From NCBI GenBank assembly GCA_902564235.1, contig CACFAG010000003.1, positions 29,555 through 93,554 of the forward strand: a stretch of DNA of 64,000 bases, read 5' to 3'. Source of the DNA: an uncultured Prochlorococcus sp. Lineage in GTDB: Bacteria > Cyanobacteriota > Cyanobacteriia > PCC-6307 > Cyanobiaceae. The position numbers and the translations under genes are program-made. A model generated the notes under the pieces. That model ran no database searches. It was not told where the DNA came from and saw only the letters and a program-made list of their open reading frames with translations. Of this stretch, positions 23,943 to 31,653 are shown piece after piece. The stretch's first letter is position 1. Every line of letters starts with the position of its first letter.

Positions 23943-24359
23943 ATGAGTAGTGAAGTAATACATAAGGTAAGTGAACAGAGATCAAGGAATATGTCTGCTA
24001 TTAAATCGAAGAATACAAAGCCTGAAATCAAGGTAAGAAAAGCTCTACATTCTATGGGATATAGATTCAGACTTCATTCAAAAGATTTACCTGGGTCTCC
24101 AGATATCGTACTCCCAAAATATAAAACTGTTATCTTTGTCCACGGATGTTTCTGGCATAGGCATGAGAATTGCAAGTATGCCTCCACTCCAAAAACAAGG
24201 CAGGAATTCTGGAACAAAAAATTCACAGAAAATATAAAAAGGGATTTGGAAATTCAGGATAAAATAAAAAATCTTGATTGGAGATCTGTTGTTATCTGGG
24301 AATGTGAAACAAAAAATATAGAAAATTTAAGAGATAAAATAATTGATGTTTTTAGTTAA
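23943..24359 (+). CDS. vsr: Very short patch repair endonuclease Vsr
   Basis: 138 aa, usual length. Vsr nicks DNA at T:G mismatches that arise when 5-methylcytosine deaminates. The catalytic Asp is in GSPDIVLPKY (D54), followed by the family signature FVHGCFWHRHENCKY (His67 and the first metal-binding residues), then VIWECE with a further Cys. N-terminal SEQRSRNMSAIKSKNTKPE is the conserved DNA-contacting start. The ATG at 23943 gives the whole domain. Its last bases overlap the start of the cytosine methyltransferase, the normal partner. Confidence 0.95.
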   Translation: MSSEVIHKVSEQRSRNMSAIKSKNTKPEIKVRKALHSMGYRFRLHSKDLPGSPDIVLPKYKTVIFVHGCFWHRHENCKYASTPKTRQEFWNKKFTENIKRDLEIQDKIKNLDWRSVVIWECETKNIENLRDKIIDVFS

Positions 24360-25523
24360 TAAATTGGTTGACTTTATAAATCTCGGTGCCATAGTTAATA
24401 AGAATTTAAGAGAAGAAAGATTCAAAAATCTCAAGTTAAAAAAATAAATACTGTTCAAAATAAATTTGAATTTATTGATCTTTTTGCGGGTATAGGTGGC
24501 TTTAGAAAAGGGTTTGAATCAATAGGTGGAAATTGTGTTTTTACAAGTGAAATAGATAAATTTGCTCAAGAAACTTACAAAGCTAACTTCCAGACAAATC
24601 ATTTATTTACTGGAGATATTAGAGATGTGGATACAAAATCAATCCCAAGACATGATGTTTTGCTGGCTGGGTTTCCATGCCAGCCTTTCAGCCTCGCAGG
24701 AGTAAGTAAAAAAAATTCACTCGGTAAATCACATGGTTTTGATTGCAAGATCCAGGGAACTTTATTTTTCGAAATTGCAAGAATTCTTGAGCATCATAGA
24801 CCTAAGGCATTTCTTTTGGAAAACGTAAAAAATCTCAAAAGTCATGATAAAGGCCAGACCTTTGAAACCATTCTTGATGTATTAGAAAATAAACTTGGTT
24901 ATAAAGTTCAACATCGCATAATTAATGCAAAATCTTTTGTCCCTCAAAATAGACAGAGAATTTATATCGTCGGTTTTAGGGAAGAAAATAATTTTAATTT
25001 TGATGATTTAATTATTCCAGATATTTCTGATGGCCCAATATTATCTTCAGTGCTTCATCCAGAAGATGGATCCGAAACTTTTGAAGAACCATATACTATT
25101 CCTAATCTTTCAAAAGTAAATGAGAAATACACCATCACGAGTAAATTATGGGATTATCTCAGAATGTATGAAAAAAAGCATAAAGCCAAAGGAAATGGAT
25201 TTGGGTTTGGATTATGTAAGCGTGAAGATGTTGCTAGAACTTTATCTGCCAGATACCACAAAGATGGAGCTGAGATATTGATATATCAGGGGGATAAAAA
25301 GAATCCAAGAAGACTTACTCCAAGAGAATGCTCAAGATTGATGGGTTTTGATGAAAAAGGCGAATCAAACTTTGTAATTCCAGTTTCTGATTCTCAGGCA
25401 TATAGACAATTTGGTAATTCGGTTGTTGTTCCTGTTATCGAAGAGATTGCAAAATTAATGTCTAAAAATATTTTTGAAGATCTGAATAAAAAGAGAGAGA
25501 GAAATTTGCCTATATGTGCATAA
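24346..25523 (+). CDS. dcm: C5-cytosine DNA methyltransferase, frame-split at A7
   Basis: Conserved motifs lie in one frame: [15 protein letters not shown] (motif I), [13 protein letters not shown] (IV, catalytic Cys in PCQ), LLENVKNL (VI), [11 protein letters not shown] (VIII) and [12 protein letters not shown] (X). That frame has no ATG or GTG before motif I; the first internal ATG (24627) would delete motif I. An ATG at 24346, overlapping the vsr stop, opens another frame encoding [20 protein letters not shown] and on to KLKK. It stops at 24445-24447 straight after an A7 tract. A -1 shift at A-AAA-AAA joins the two into a protein of normal length. Either programmed frameshifting, phase variation or a sequencing error is possible. 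Confidence 0.88.
24438..24447 (+). other. Slippery heptamer A-AAA-AAA before a stop codon in dcm
   Basis: Seven A at 24438-24444. In the frame of the ATG at 24346 they read TT-A AAA AAA followed at once by TAA. This is the arrangement of a bacterial -1 frameshift site. After the slip, translation would continue ATA-AAT-ACT into motif I of the methyltransferase. Whether it is used, or just a base deletion or insertion, cannot be told from one sequence. Confidence 0.55.
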
Positions 25524-25537
25524 ATTCTTTATCAATT

Positions 25538-26347
25538 TTACTCAGGAACAAAATCTTCACCAAGCAACTTCTCAAGATCCTCTACCTCTAAGAGAGGGGT
25601 TGCATAATTTACAGATAAATTACTATATGCATCTGATAGTCTTCTTAAAGCCCAACTTCTCCCACTTTGAGCAAGAGACCCTTTTCTTGCAAAGCCACTT
25701 CCATTTGGATCTGAATAAACCTTTAATATAAATTTGTGCAGCGTAGTACTTCTTCTTATAGTTCCAAGTCCCCTTGTCCCTTCCCAAAAATCTCCCATAT
25801 AACCAACTCCTTTTTTACTAAAATATATTTTAGATTCATCTCCAAATGATCTGTACATTATGAACCCCTCTCTAATTGAATGTTCATAAATTTTCTTTTT
25901 CTTACTGCTTAATTTTATGTCACCCATTTCAGGAATATAATTTACTTCTGTACTTACATTCTTGAAGGAATCTGTAAGATCTTCGAAATAAACTAAAGCT
26001 AACCATGACCAAAATCCTACGTTATCCTCAAGATTATTATTTTGAATGAATTCATTTAAACTTTTAAAAATATATCTTGATAGTTCAAATCTTGTGGGAT
26101 GGACATAAGTTAAATTAAGTGAAGGCGCGTTCTTTATTTTTTTCGATTCACCAGAATTTATTTTTGGTAGCTCTTTTAATAATTGCAATATTCTTGCATC
26201 AATATTTCCAGGTTTAATGTTATAAAGGTTTTTTTGCTCATCTATATGTTGCCTGAGTAATCCTATAACTTCCATAAATTTTTCAACCCCATTTTCTGTA
26301 AGTTGATGCATTGCTATGGATTCTGGTCTTTTAATTATCTTGTTCAT
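25538..26347 (-). CDS. Unrecognised defence-operon protein, 269 aa
   Basis: Last gene of the leftward operon that ends 14 bases from the dcm stop. Its start ATG (26345-26347) overlaps the stop of the preceding gene by one base, which shows translational coupling. The sequence is mixed alpha: KFMEVIGLLRQHIDEQ, a region FWSWLALVYFEDLTDSF, then GFIMYRSFGDESKIYFSKKG and WALRRLSDAYSNLSVNY. I see no PD-(D/E)xK, HNH, GIY-YIG or PLD nuclease motif. It recalls a domain of unknown function seen with GHKL ATPases in defence loci, but I cannot verify that. Confidence 0.75.
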   Translation of the reverse strand: MNKIIKRPESIAMHQLTENGVEKFMEVIGLLRQHIDEQKNLYNIKPGNIDARILQLLKELPKINSGESKKIKNAPSLNLTYVHPTRFELSRYIFKSLNEFIQNNNLEDNVGFWSWLALVYFEDLTDSFKNVSTEVNYIPEMGDIKLSSKKKKIYEHSIREGFIMYRSFGDESKIYFSKKGVGYMGDFWEGTRGLGTIRRSTTLHKFILKVYSDPNGSGFARKGSLAQSGRSWALRRLSDAYSNLSVNYATPLLEVEDLEKLLGEDFVPE

Positions 26348-27171
26348 TAATCTTGATTATTAAAACTCTTAAGTAATTGATTATCAAAATTATATTTTTT
26401 TATCCATGCATCACTCAATCTAGCAAGTACGTCTTGGAATTTATCATATTCTTCTAATTTATCAAGCGAATCTATGCCTGAAGAACTTATGTCTTTAAAA
26501 GCACCAGGAACAAGTTCATTAGCATATTCAATCCAATTCTTAGCCCATCCTTTTCTACCTTTATTTAGAAATGCATAAGAAAAAATTTTATCTAAAGCCA
26601 AAGGAAAAAAGCTACACATAAAGATAGGATTTGCTTGAATAATTGATTCAATATTTTTTCTTGTAATAAACCCTTTTTTTGTTTTTAGTTTTTTATTGAT
26701 TTTTAGAATTGGGCCAAATCTTGTTATGTCAACTTGGGCTATTCTTTTTCCTAAATCTTCGCCTTTGACTTCTAATAAGTTTTTTTGTTGAGAATTAGGA
26801 ACTAATTTAATAGCACTTGTTTCAGCAATTCTTTGTTTAGTGATTGAATCAAATATAAAAACTTCAAATTTTGCAGAATCGCCTAATTGGTCAAAGCCGT
26901 AATTTTTAATATCAAATTTTAATGGGTAATCTACAATTTCATTGAGATACAAATAACACAACAGATCATTCGCTGTGTCATAAGCGTAAATTCCTAATTG
27001 TAATTTCTCATCATCATATTTTTTTTCTTCTAAAAATTTAAATGAAGTAAGGCTAATTACTTTTTTATCATTAGAGACTTCCCAACTTATTTTATTTAAT
27101 GGTATTAATTCTTTCGGGAAAGGATCACTAGAACGTACTCCTTTAGATTTGTATTTTGATGCAATTTCCAT
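26347..27171 (-). CDS. Unrecognised defence-operon protein, 274 aa
   Basis: Soluble. The first 150 residues look beta-rich (KKVISLTSFKFLEEKKY, KFEVFIFDSITKQRIAE) and the last 120 are helical, with QANPIFMCSFFPLALDKIF and DVLARLSDAWIKKYNF. It contains no nuclease or helicase motif that I recognise. It is separated from the ATPase stop by one base, and its own stop is coupled to the next gene, so the three proteins are made together and probably work in one complex. Confidence 0.75.
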   Translation of the reverse strand: MEIASKYKSKGVRSSDPFPKELIPLNKISWEVSNDKKVISLTSFKFLEEKKYDDEKLQLGIYAYDTANDLLCYLYLNEIVDYPLKFDIKNYGFDQLGDSAKFEVFIFDSITKQRIAETSAIKLVPNSQQKNLLEVKGEDLGKRIAQVDITRFGPILKINKKLKTKKGFITRKNIESIIQANPIFMCSFFPLALDKIFSYAFLNKGRKGWAKNWIEYANELVPGAFKDISSSGIDSLDKLEEYDKFQDVLARLSDAWIKKYNFDNQLLKSFNNQD

Positions 27172-27172
27172 G

Positions 27173-29140
27173 CTAAATCAAAGTATATCTAGATTTATGG
27201 CTATAAGCTTTTTTTATTCCCTTAAGCTCCAAAGTAAATGATGTATCTTCCACAAAAATTTCTATAGAAGTTTGTTGCCTACTAGAATTATCAATGCTAC
27301 AGCCTGAATAAAATGAAATATCAGTTTGATTAAGAAGGTTGAAGTCAAATTCATCGACTTTTACAAATGCATCAGTATTCCCTCTTTTTTTTATGCCAAA
27401 TTCTATTTTAATTTTTTTCCCACATATTTCTTCATTATTTATTGAATTGATTACTAATTTATCTCCTACTTGATCTTGACTATAAATATGTTTCTTGGAA
27501 GGCGGTATATCTATATCTATTTCCGGTGATTCTTTAACTACATCTTCAACGTGATCATCTTCTTCAATTATCTTTTTTTCCTTTTTCTTTTGTTTGAATT
27601 TTAAACTGAAAAATTGACTCAATAAATCTTTGTTTTCATTTTCATCTTCGGCAAATATTAAATTGATTAAACGGTTAGAAACATTTCTGAATAGTTTTAA
27701 AATAAATTTTGCATTTTTAACATCATATTCTGCTTCTCCAGTAAAAGATTCACTATTAAATACAAGATGAGAAGACTCTTCGAAATTTGAAAGGAGCTTA
27801 TTTAATTCACTTTTTGTAGATATTACGGCAACCATAATGTCTTTAAGATATTTGGCTTCTCTAGTGAAAATAGATTTTTTACTTTCATCCCATAAGATCT
27901 GATTTTTTCTCATCATCATCCCGCAAGTTGCTAAACCTTTCCTTTCAGAACGCATTTTTATCGCAACATAAAATTCATCATGTATTGGACCATCTTTATG
28001 ATCAATTTTTACAGGTACAGTTAATTTTAAGTGAGAACCTTGATTTAATTTAGTCGCAATTTCTTTTAATGAGTATCCTTTTAAATCAAAATAATCTTCC
28101 GAAAAATTAGTTAATTCTCTATCTGGAATATCTAACAATTCCATATCGATATTAATGTCACTAAGTCCTGCTCTGGTATTAATTACAAAATCCATCATTT
28201 CTTGGTTGACACCTTCAAATATTTCTTCAGAAAAACACTTTTTAGTTACTTCTCTAATATTATTTTTATTTATATTTGTATCCTCAATTTTTATTTCAAG
28301 GTCGCCCTCTGTAATAGGACAAAACCAATTCTTAATTGCAAATGGAATCAATTCTTTAATATTAAATGCGTGAAACTCGGGGAATAAGAAATCAGTACCA
28401 TATTCATCCCTAGGAGATTTAAAAAAATTTTTTAGGCATTTTTCTAACGCTGGATCGACAGCTACTTTATTTCTTATTTCATTTTTTACAAAATATTCGT
28501 GGGGTTCTCTTAATTTATTTTTTCCATCAATTTTTGAATATCCGTTTTTCATACATCTACCCATAAATCTTGTTTCTTCATTAGGTTTTGAAATTTTTGA
28601 TCTTACAAAAACCATCCATAGCTTTGAACATTTCCATGTTGCTAGTTTCCCTAAATTTCTACCCCCATCTGCATCTCTCCCTTTACTAAGGTTAGGATTC
28701 CCAGTCCTAAAAACATATTTATTCCAGTTTGAATGGTCGCTAGTTAATATTCCATCTAATCCGTAAGTATTAAAGTCAGAAGCTTTTAGAGCTTTATAAG
28801 TGAACTTATAATCATCATTAATATTGCCACACTTAATTAATCTTTTATAAATTCTATCGTTTACAAATTTTTGGTAAATCTTTTTTTCTAAAGGACTATT
28901 AAAGTGAATTACTTCTAGTTTTAATTGTGCCACTTTAGATGGGCCTGGAAGCTTAGCGTCCAAAGTATTTTGAACAAGTTCTCTTATAAAAGTTTCAGCT
29001 GTAGATTTACCCTCTTTTTCAAAATCTTTTTTCCCGCTTACATCATTAATTGTCTTTTCTCCTATTGTTACCTCATCTGAGTCCCATTGGAACTCATCTA
29101 AAGAACTTAAATCAAGTTTTAAATCAAATATTTCCTGCAT
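27173..29140 (-). CDS. GHKL/HSP90-like ATPase of a defence operon, 655 aa
   Basis: An N-box FIRELVQNTLDAKLPG at about residues 49-64 (E and N for Mg-ATP), then KASDFNTYGLDG (about 116-127) and GGRNLGKLATWKCSKLWMVF (the second glycine box, about 158-177) define a GHKL-type ATP-binding domain, as in MutL, HSP90 and the prokaryotic MORC-like ATPases of restriction islands. The middle (about 300-480) may be a transducer domain; residues 505-560 are a charged low-complexity linker; the C-terminal 90 residues are beta-rich. Such ATPases act as DNA clamps or loaders. No nuclease motif is seen. The ATG at 29138-29140 follows the 80-aa gene by 3 bases. Confidence 0.85.
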   Translation of the reverse strand: MQEIFDLKLDLSSLDEFQWDSDEVTIGEKTINDVSGKKDFEKEGKSTAETFIRELVQNTLDAKLPGPSKVAQLKLEVIHFNSPLEKKIYQKFVNDRIYKRLIKCGNINDDYKFTYKALKASDFNTYGLDGILTSDHSNWNKYVFRTGNPNLSKGRDADGGRNLGKLATWKCSKLWMVFVRSKISKPNEETRFMGRCMKNGYSKIDGKNKLREPHEYFVKNEIRNKVAVDPALEKCLKNFFKSPRDEYGTDFLFPEFHAFNIKELIPFAIKNWFCPITEGDLEIKIEDTNINKNNIREVTKKCFSEEIFEGVNQEMMDFVINTRAGLSDINIDMELLDIPDRELTNFSEDYFDLKGYSLKEIATKLNQGSHLKLTVPVKIDHKDGPIHDEFYVAIKMRSERKGLATCGMMMRKNQILWDESKKSIFTREAKYLKDIMVAVISTKSELNKLLSNFEESSHLVFNSESFTGEAEYDVKNAKFILKLFRNVSNRLINLIFAEDENENKDLLSQFFSLKFKQKKKEKKIIEEDDHVEDVVKESPEIDIDIPPSKKHIYSQDQVGDKLVINSINNEEICGKKIKIEFGIKKRGNTDAFVKVDEFDFNLLNQTDISFYSGCSIDNSSRQQTSIEIFVEDTSFTLELKGIKKAYSHKSRYTLI

Positions 29141-29143
29141 AAT

Positions 29144-29386
29144 TTACTCTTTTAATTCGAAATGATTATTCTTTTTATTTTGCGAATCAAATTTTCTGCA
29201 TACATCATTAACTTTCTCTCGTAATGCTTTTTTTATCTGATCTGATTGTGATTTGCTGTATGTATAGTTACTTTTGTTACCAAGATTTCCAACAAGTTCC
29301 AAAGCTTTTAAAGCCTTGGGAACCCTTTTGTTGGCAAGTTCAATAAAATGTTCTGAATTATTTTTTGGAGTCAATTTTGAAGTCAT
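29144..29386 (-). CDS. Small helical defence-operon protein, 80 aa
   Basis: The core FIELANKRVPKALKALELVG then YTYSKSQSDQIKKALREKV aligns by eye with the 83-aa protein just upstream (FCRLANQRIEKVTKSLENLS, YSEKDVVEIKRFLTKEL). Both have 'LAN-[KR]-R' near residue 15-25 and 'NLxxKxxYS/Y' later. It is a paralogue pair, all-alpha. It could be an accessory subunit or regulator of the ATPase, which starts 3 bases downstream. Confidence 0.7.
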   Translation of the reverse strand: MTSKLTPKNNSEHFIELANKRVPKALKALELVGNLGNKSNYTYSKSQSDQIKKALREKVNDVCRKFDSQNKKNNHFELKE

Positions 29387-29429
29387 TATTTACAATTATT
29401 GCACGCTATTTAAGCGTACATATTTAATT

Positions 29430-29681
29430 TTAGGCTTTTAAAATAAAAGTCTTAGAATCATTATTTGTCCTAGGACGAAATCCAGAAAGAGTTTTATCCA
29501 ATTCTTTTGTAAGAAATCTCTTAATTTCTACAACGTCTTTTTCAGAATAGTCTTGTTTCCTTGAAGATAATCTTGATAAGTTTTCAAGTGATTTGGTTAC
29601 TTTTTCAATTCGCTGATTAGCTAATCTGCAGAAAGCTTCTCTGCTGGACTCCGTAATTTGCGCTGCATTAGTTTCCGTCAT
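29430..29681 (-). CDS. Small helical defence-operon protein, 83 aa (paralogue)
   Basis: The start is the ATG at 29679-29681 (MTETNAAQITESS); an upstream TTG start would place the promoter inside the gene, because a clear TTGACA-N17-TATAGT lies at 29704-29732. The core EAFCRLANQRIEKVTKSLEN and DYSEKDVVEIKRFLTKEL matches the 80-aa protein downstream. It is first in the operon. No known DNA-binding helix-turn-helix is evident. Confidence 0.7.
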   Translation of the reverse strand: MTETNAAQITESSREAFCRLANQRIEKVTKSLENLSRLSSRKQDYSEKDVVEIKRFLTKELDKTLSGFRPRTNNDSKTFILKA

Positions 29682-29811
29682 AATTATATTTAAAAGTATT
29701 ATTACTATATACATTAGATAGATGTATGTCAAGAATTACATATATAGGCGTACATTTGTAATATGAACGTATATAATTTCCTTGGAAGAACTTAATTAAA
29801 TTAACTCACAA
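29682..29811. promoter_or_regulatory. Divergent regulated promoter region
   Basis: Minus strand: TTGACA (29732-29727), 17-base spacer, TATAGT (29709-29704), giving a 5' leader of about 15 bases to the ATG at 29681. An inverted repeat ATACAT-N7-ATGTAT (29709-29727) fills the spacer. Plus strand: TATAAT at 29772-29777 for the 29812 gene, with GCGTACAT (29748-29755) at its -35 position. The same 8-mer occurs at 29414-29421, upstream of the 80-aa gene. This looks like a shared operator system. Confidence 0.65.
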
Positions 29812-30198
29812 ATGACCGATCTAGATAAATTTGAAGGGATGAATCCTCCAGAGTTTGATTTAATCTCAAGAAAAATTCATGATTTACTTAGGGATCATGC
29901 TCGATTTATAGAATTAGTAAATTCACTGTCTGGATTTTTACCTGAATATGAATTGCTCATGGAATATCTAAAGGAAAATAATATTGTTTTTCAAAAAGAT
30001 GATATCGATGAAAAAATATCTCCAGAGATACTTACGCTGGAAAGTAATCCTGTTCTCATGAGGAGAATATTGGAACGGATATCTGAACAATTTTATTTAA
30101 GTATGAGAGGTCTTGAAAAACTTGATGAAGCATTATCTCACTCAAGGAATCTTTTTGAAAAAAAATTTTTTTTGGAGAGGAATTTCCACAACTCATAA
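29812..30198 (+). CDS. Hypothetical protein, 128 aa, divergent from the operon
   Basis: All-helical soluble protein: PPEFDLISRKIHDLLRDHAR, then MRRILERISEQFYLSMRGLE and a C-terminal amphipathic helix (ALSHSRNLFEKKFFLER). No helix-turn-helix signature stands out. Its promoter is divergent from the defence operon, so a controlling or immunity role is possible, but this is only positional inference. A weak, AT-rich gap separates it from the integrase remnant. Confidence 0.6.
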   Translation: MTDLDKFEGMNPPEFDLISRKIHDLLRDHARFIELVNSLSGFLPEYELLMEYLKENNIVFQKDDIDEKISPEILTLESNPVLMRRILERISEQFYLSMRGLEKLDEALSHSRNLFEKKFFLERNFHNS

Positions 30199-30286
30199 AA
30201 TTAGATAAAAAAATTAATTACAAATTTCCATACGGGTTTTATACGAACCATTACTTGCAATATCCCCCCTATGAGAGACTGTGGAT

Positions 30287-31250
30287 TTATATGGAAAGTT
30301 GAAAATGGCTGTAGCGCATTAGCATTTTTATATCTCTGTGACCACTGCATGCACTTATCTCCAAAGCATTCATTCCTGAACTCCACATTCTGCTTATTGC
30401 AATATGCCTTAGATCATGAAATCTGAGAGTTTCAAGACCGGCCCTTTTTCTGGCTTTATCAAATCCATGCCTGGCAGCACCTTTTGTCAGATCAATAATT
30501 TTTCCATGCCTTTCCGATAATTCTTCCAGAATCTTTTTGGCTTTACCCGGAAGAGGAATAAGTCTCGGTGCTGAATAATTATTTGTGGCGGCACAATTCT
30601 TTCTATATATAAAGTAATTTTTTATTCAGATTTATATTCCTCCAGGTCAGGCTCAAAAGTTCGGAACGGCGAAAGCCTGTTGCCAGTGCAAGCTTTGTGA
30701 GTCTCAGATGATTTTTATTGGACATCTGAGACAGTTCAAATAGGAGTCTTTTCTCGTCTTGATCAGTGAAAAATGGAGCTCTTGCATCTCCGGTCCCTCT
30801 CACTCTCAGATACCTTGCGGGGTTATCTTTTATTTCTGCTCCTCTTTCATCCCTTGCCCAGTCGATCAGTACTCTCAATATCCTCAGTTCTCTCATAACT
30901 GTATTTGGTTTCACTTTCAGTAATCGTTCATCTCGCCATACTGCAAAGTGCTTTATCTGCAGGTCTTTCAGACAAATATCCCCAAGCCAGCTTTCTGCAG
31001 TCACTCTGAGAGGATATTTTTCATTTTCCGCACTTCGGTGCAGCATCAGCGGACCATTTATATAGTCATTGATTGCCTCTCCCAGGGTGATGGGGATATC
31101 ACGGAACCCCTTTTTTGTTCTTTCTTCAACTGCATCTGCCCATGATTGGGCCAGATCTCTGGAAAGAAAAGTTCTTGACCTCGGGCCTACATGATTCTTC
31201 CTTCTTATAAGGACCTGCCAGCCGCTGCCGCTTCTTCTGATTGTTGCCAT
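30287..31250 (-). pseudogene. Tyrosine site-specific integrase, split by a frameshift
   Basis: The N-terminal frame (from ATG 31248-31250, MATIRRSGSGWQVLI) covers the core-binding domain and the first catalytic Arg (TGFRRSELLSLTW), then stops after NLNKKLLYI. Another frame continues with RLIPLPGKAKKILEELSE, then LRFHDLRHIAISRM (catalytic H-x-x-R), SGHRD and YSHF (nucleophile Tyr), ending at 30287. Dropping one base from the T6 run at 30618-30623 (A6 on the gene strand) joins both as NLNKNYFIYRKN. Length and order match a phage- or island-type integrase. GC is higher than in neighbours. It is probably inactive as read. Confidence 0.85.
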
Positions 31251-31300
31251 TTCGGTGTCATCAATTGTGTGATGCACCTCCAGATATCTGCCTTTAAAAC

Positions 31301-31334
31301 AGAAAAGTGGACCCGAAAACGGACGTCCACTTCT
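31301..31334. repeat. Inverted repeat between integrase and tRNA-Thr
   Basis: AAGTGGAC (31305-31312) is repeated inverted as GTCCACTT (31325-31332), with an inner CCG-AAAA-CGG hairpin (31313-31322). It lies about 57 bases from the 3' end of tRNA-Thr and 50 bases upstream of the integrase start. It could be a recombinase/excisionase arm site or a terminator of the integrase-side operon. Confidence 0.55.
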
Positions 31335-31390
31335 GAATAATTTCTTTGTGCGATAGTGGCAATCTCAATGATACCAAGCTATCCCGCGAG

Positions 31391-31463
<73 letters not shown>

Positions 31464-31472
31464 ATTTTAAAG

Positions 31473-31554
31473 TGGGCCGGGTTGGATTTGAACCAACGTA
31501 GGCAGAGCCAGCGGATTTACAGTCCGCCCCCTTTAACCACTCGGGCACCGACCC
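31473..31554 (-). tRNA. tRNA-Tyr (anticodon GUA)
   Basis: Reverse complement: acceptor GGGTCGG pairs with CCGGCCC (one wobble), D-arm GCCCGAGTGGTTAAA, anticodon stem GCGGA-CTGTAAA-TCCGC with GUA, a long variable arm (GGCTCTGCC type) and TTC loop GGTTCAAATCC. 82 nt; the long variable arm is normal for bacterial tRNA-Tyr. It is 9 bases from tRNA-Thr, so both are likely co-transcribed. Confidence 0.95.
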
Positions 31555-31653
31555 CCACCATTTGAACTTATCAGTTAATGGACACTTTGTGTGAAATTGT
31601 TTTGGTTTTTTTGTTTCTTTCTAGATAGCATTTGTAAAGAAAAGACTTTATTG

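Noticed and set aside
29682..29732. Longer N-terminus (MTYIYLMYIV...) for the first operon protein
   Set aside because: It would place TTGACA/TATAGT and the operator inside the gene; the ATG at 29681 is better.
30766..31145. Plus-strand frames inside the integrase
   Set aside because: Their products show no domain, and they lie entirely within the integrase-coding region of the opposite strand.
1..31390. A second copy of the tRNA-Thr 3' end marking the left island boundary
   Set aside because: I scanned by eye for the tRNA 3' sequence and found no convincing copy; a computational search would be decisive.
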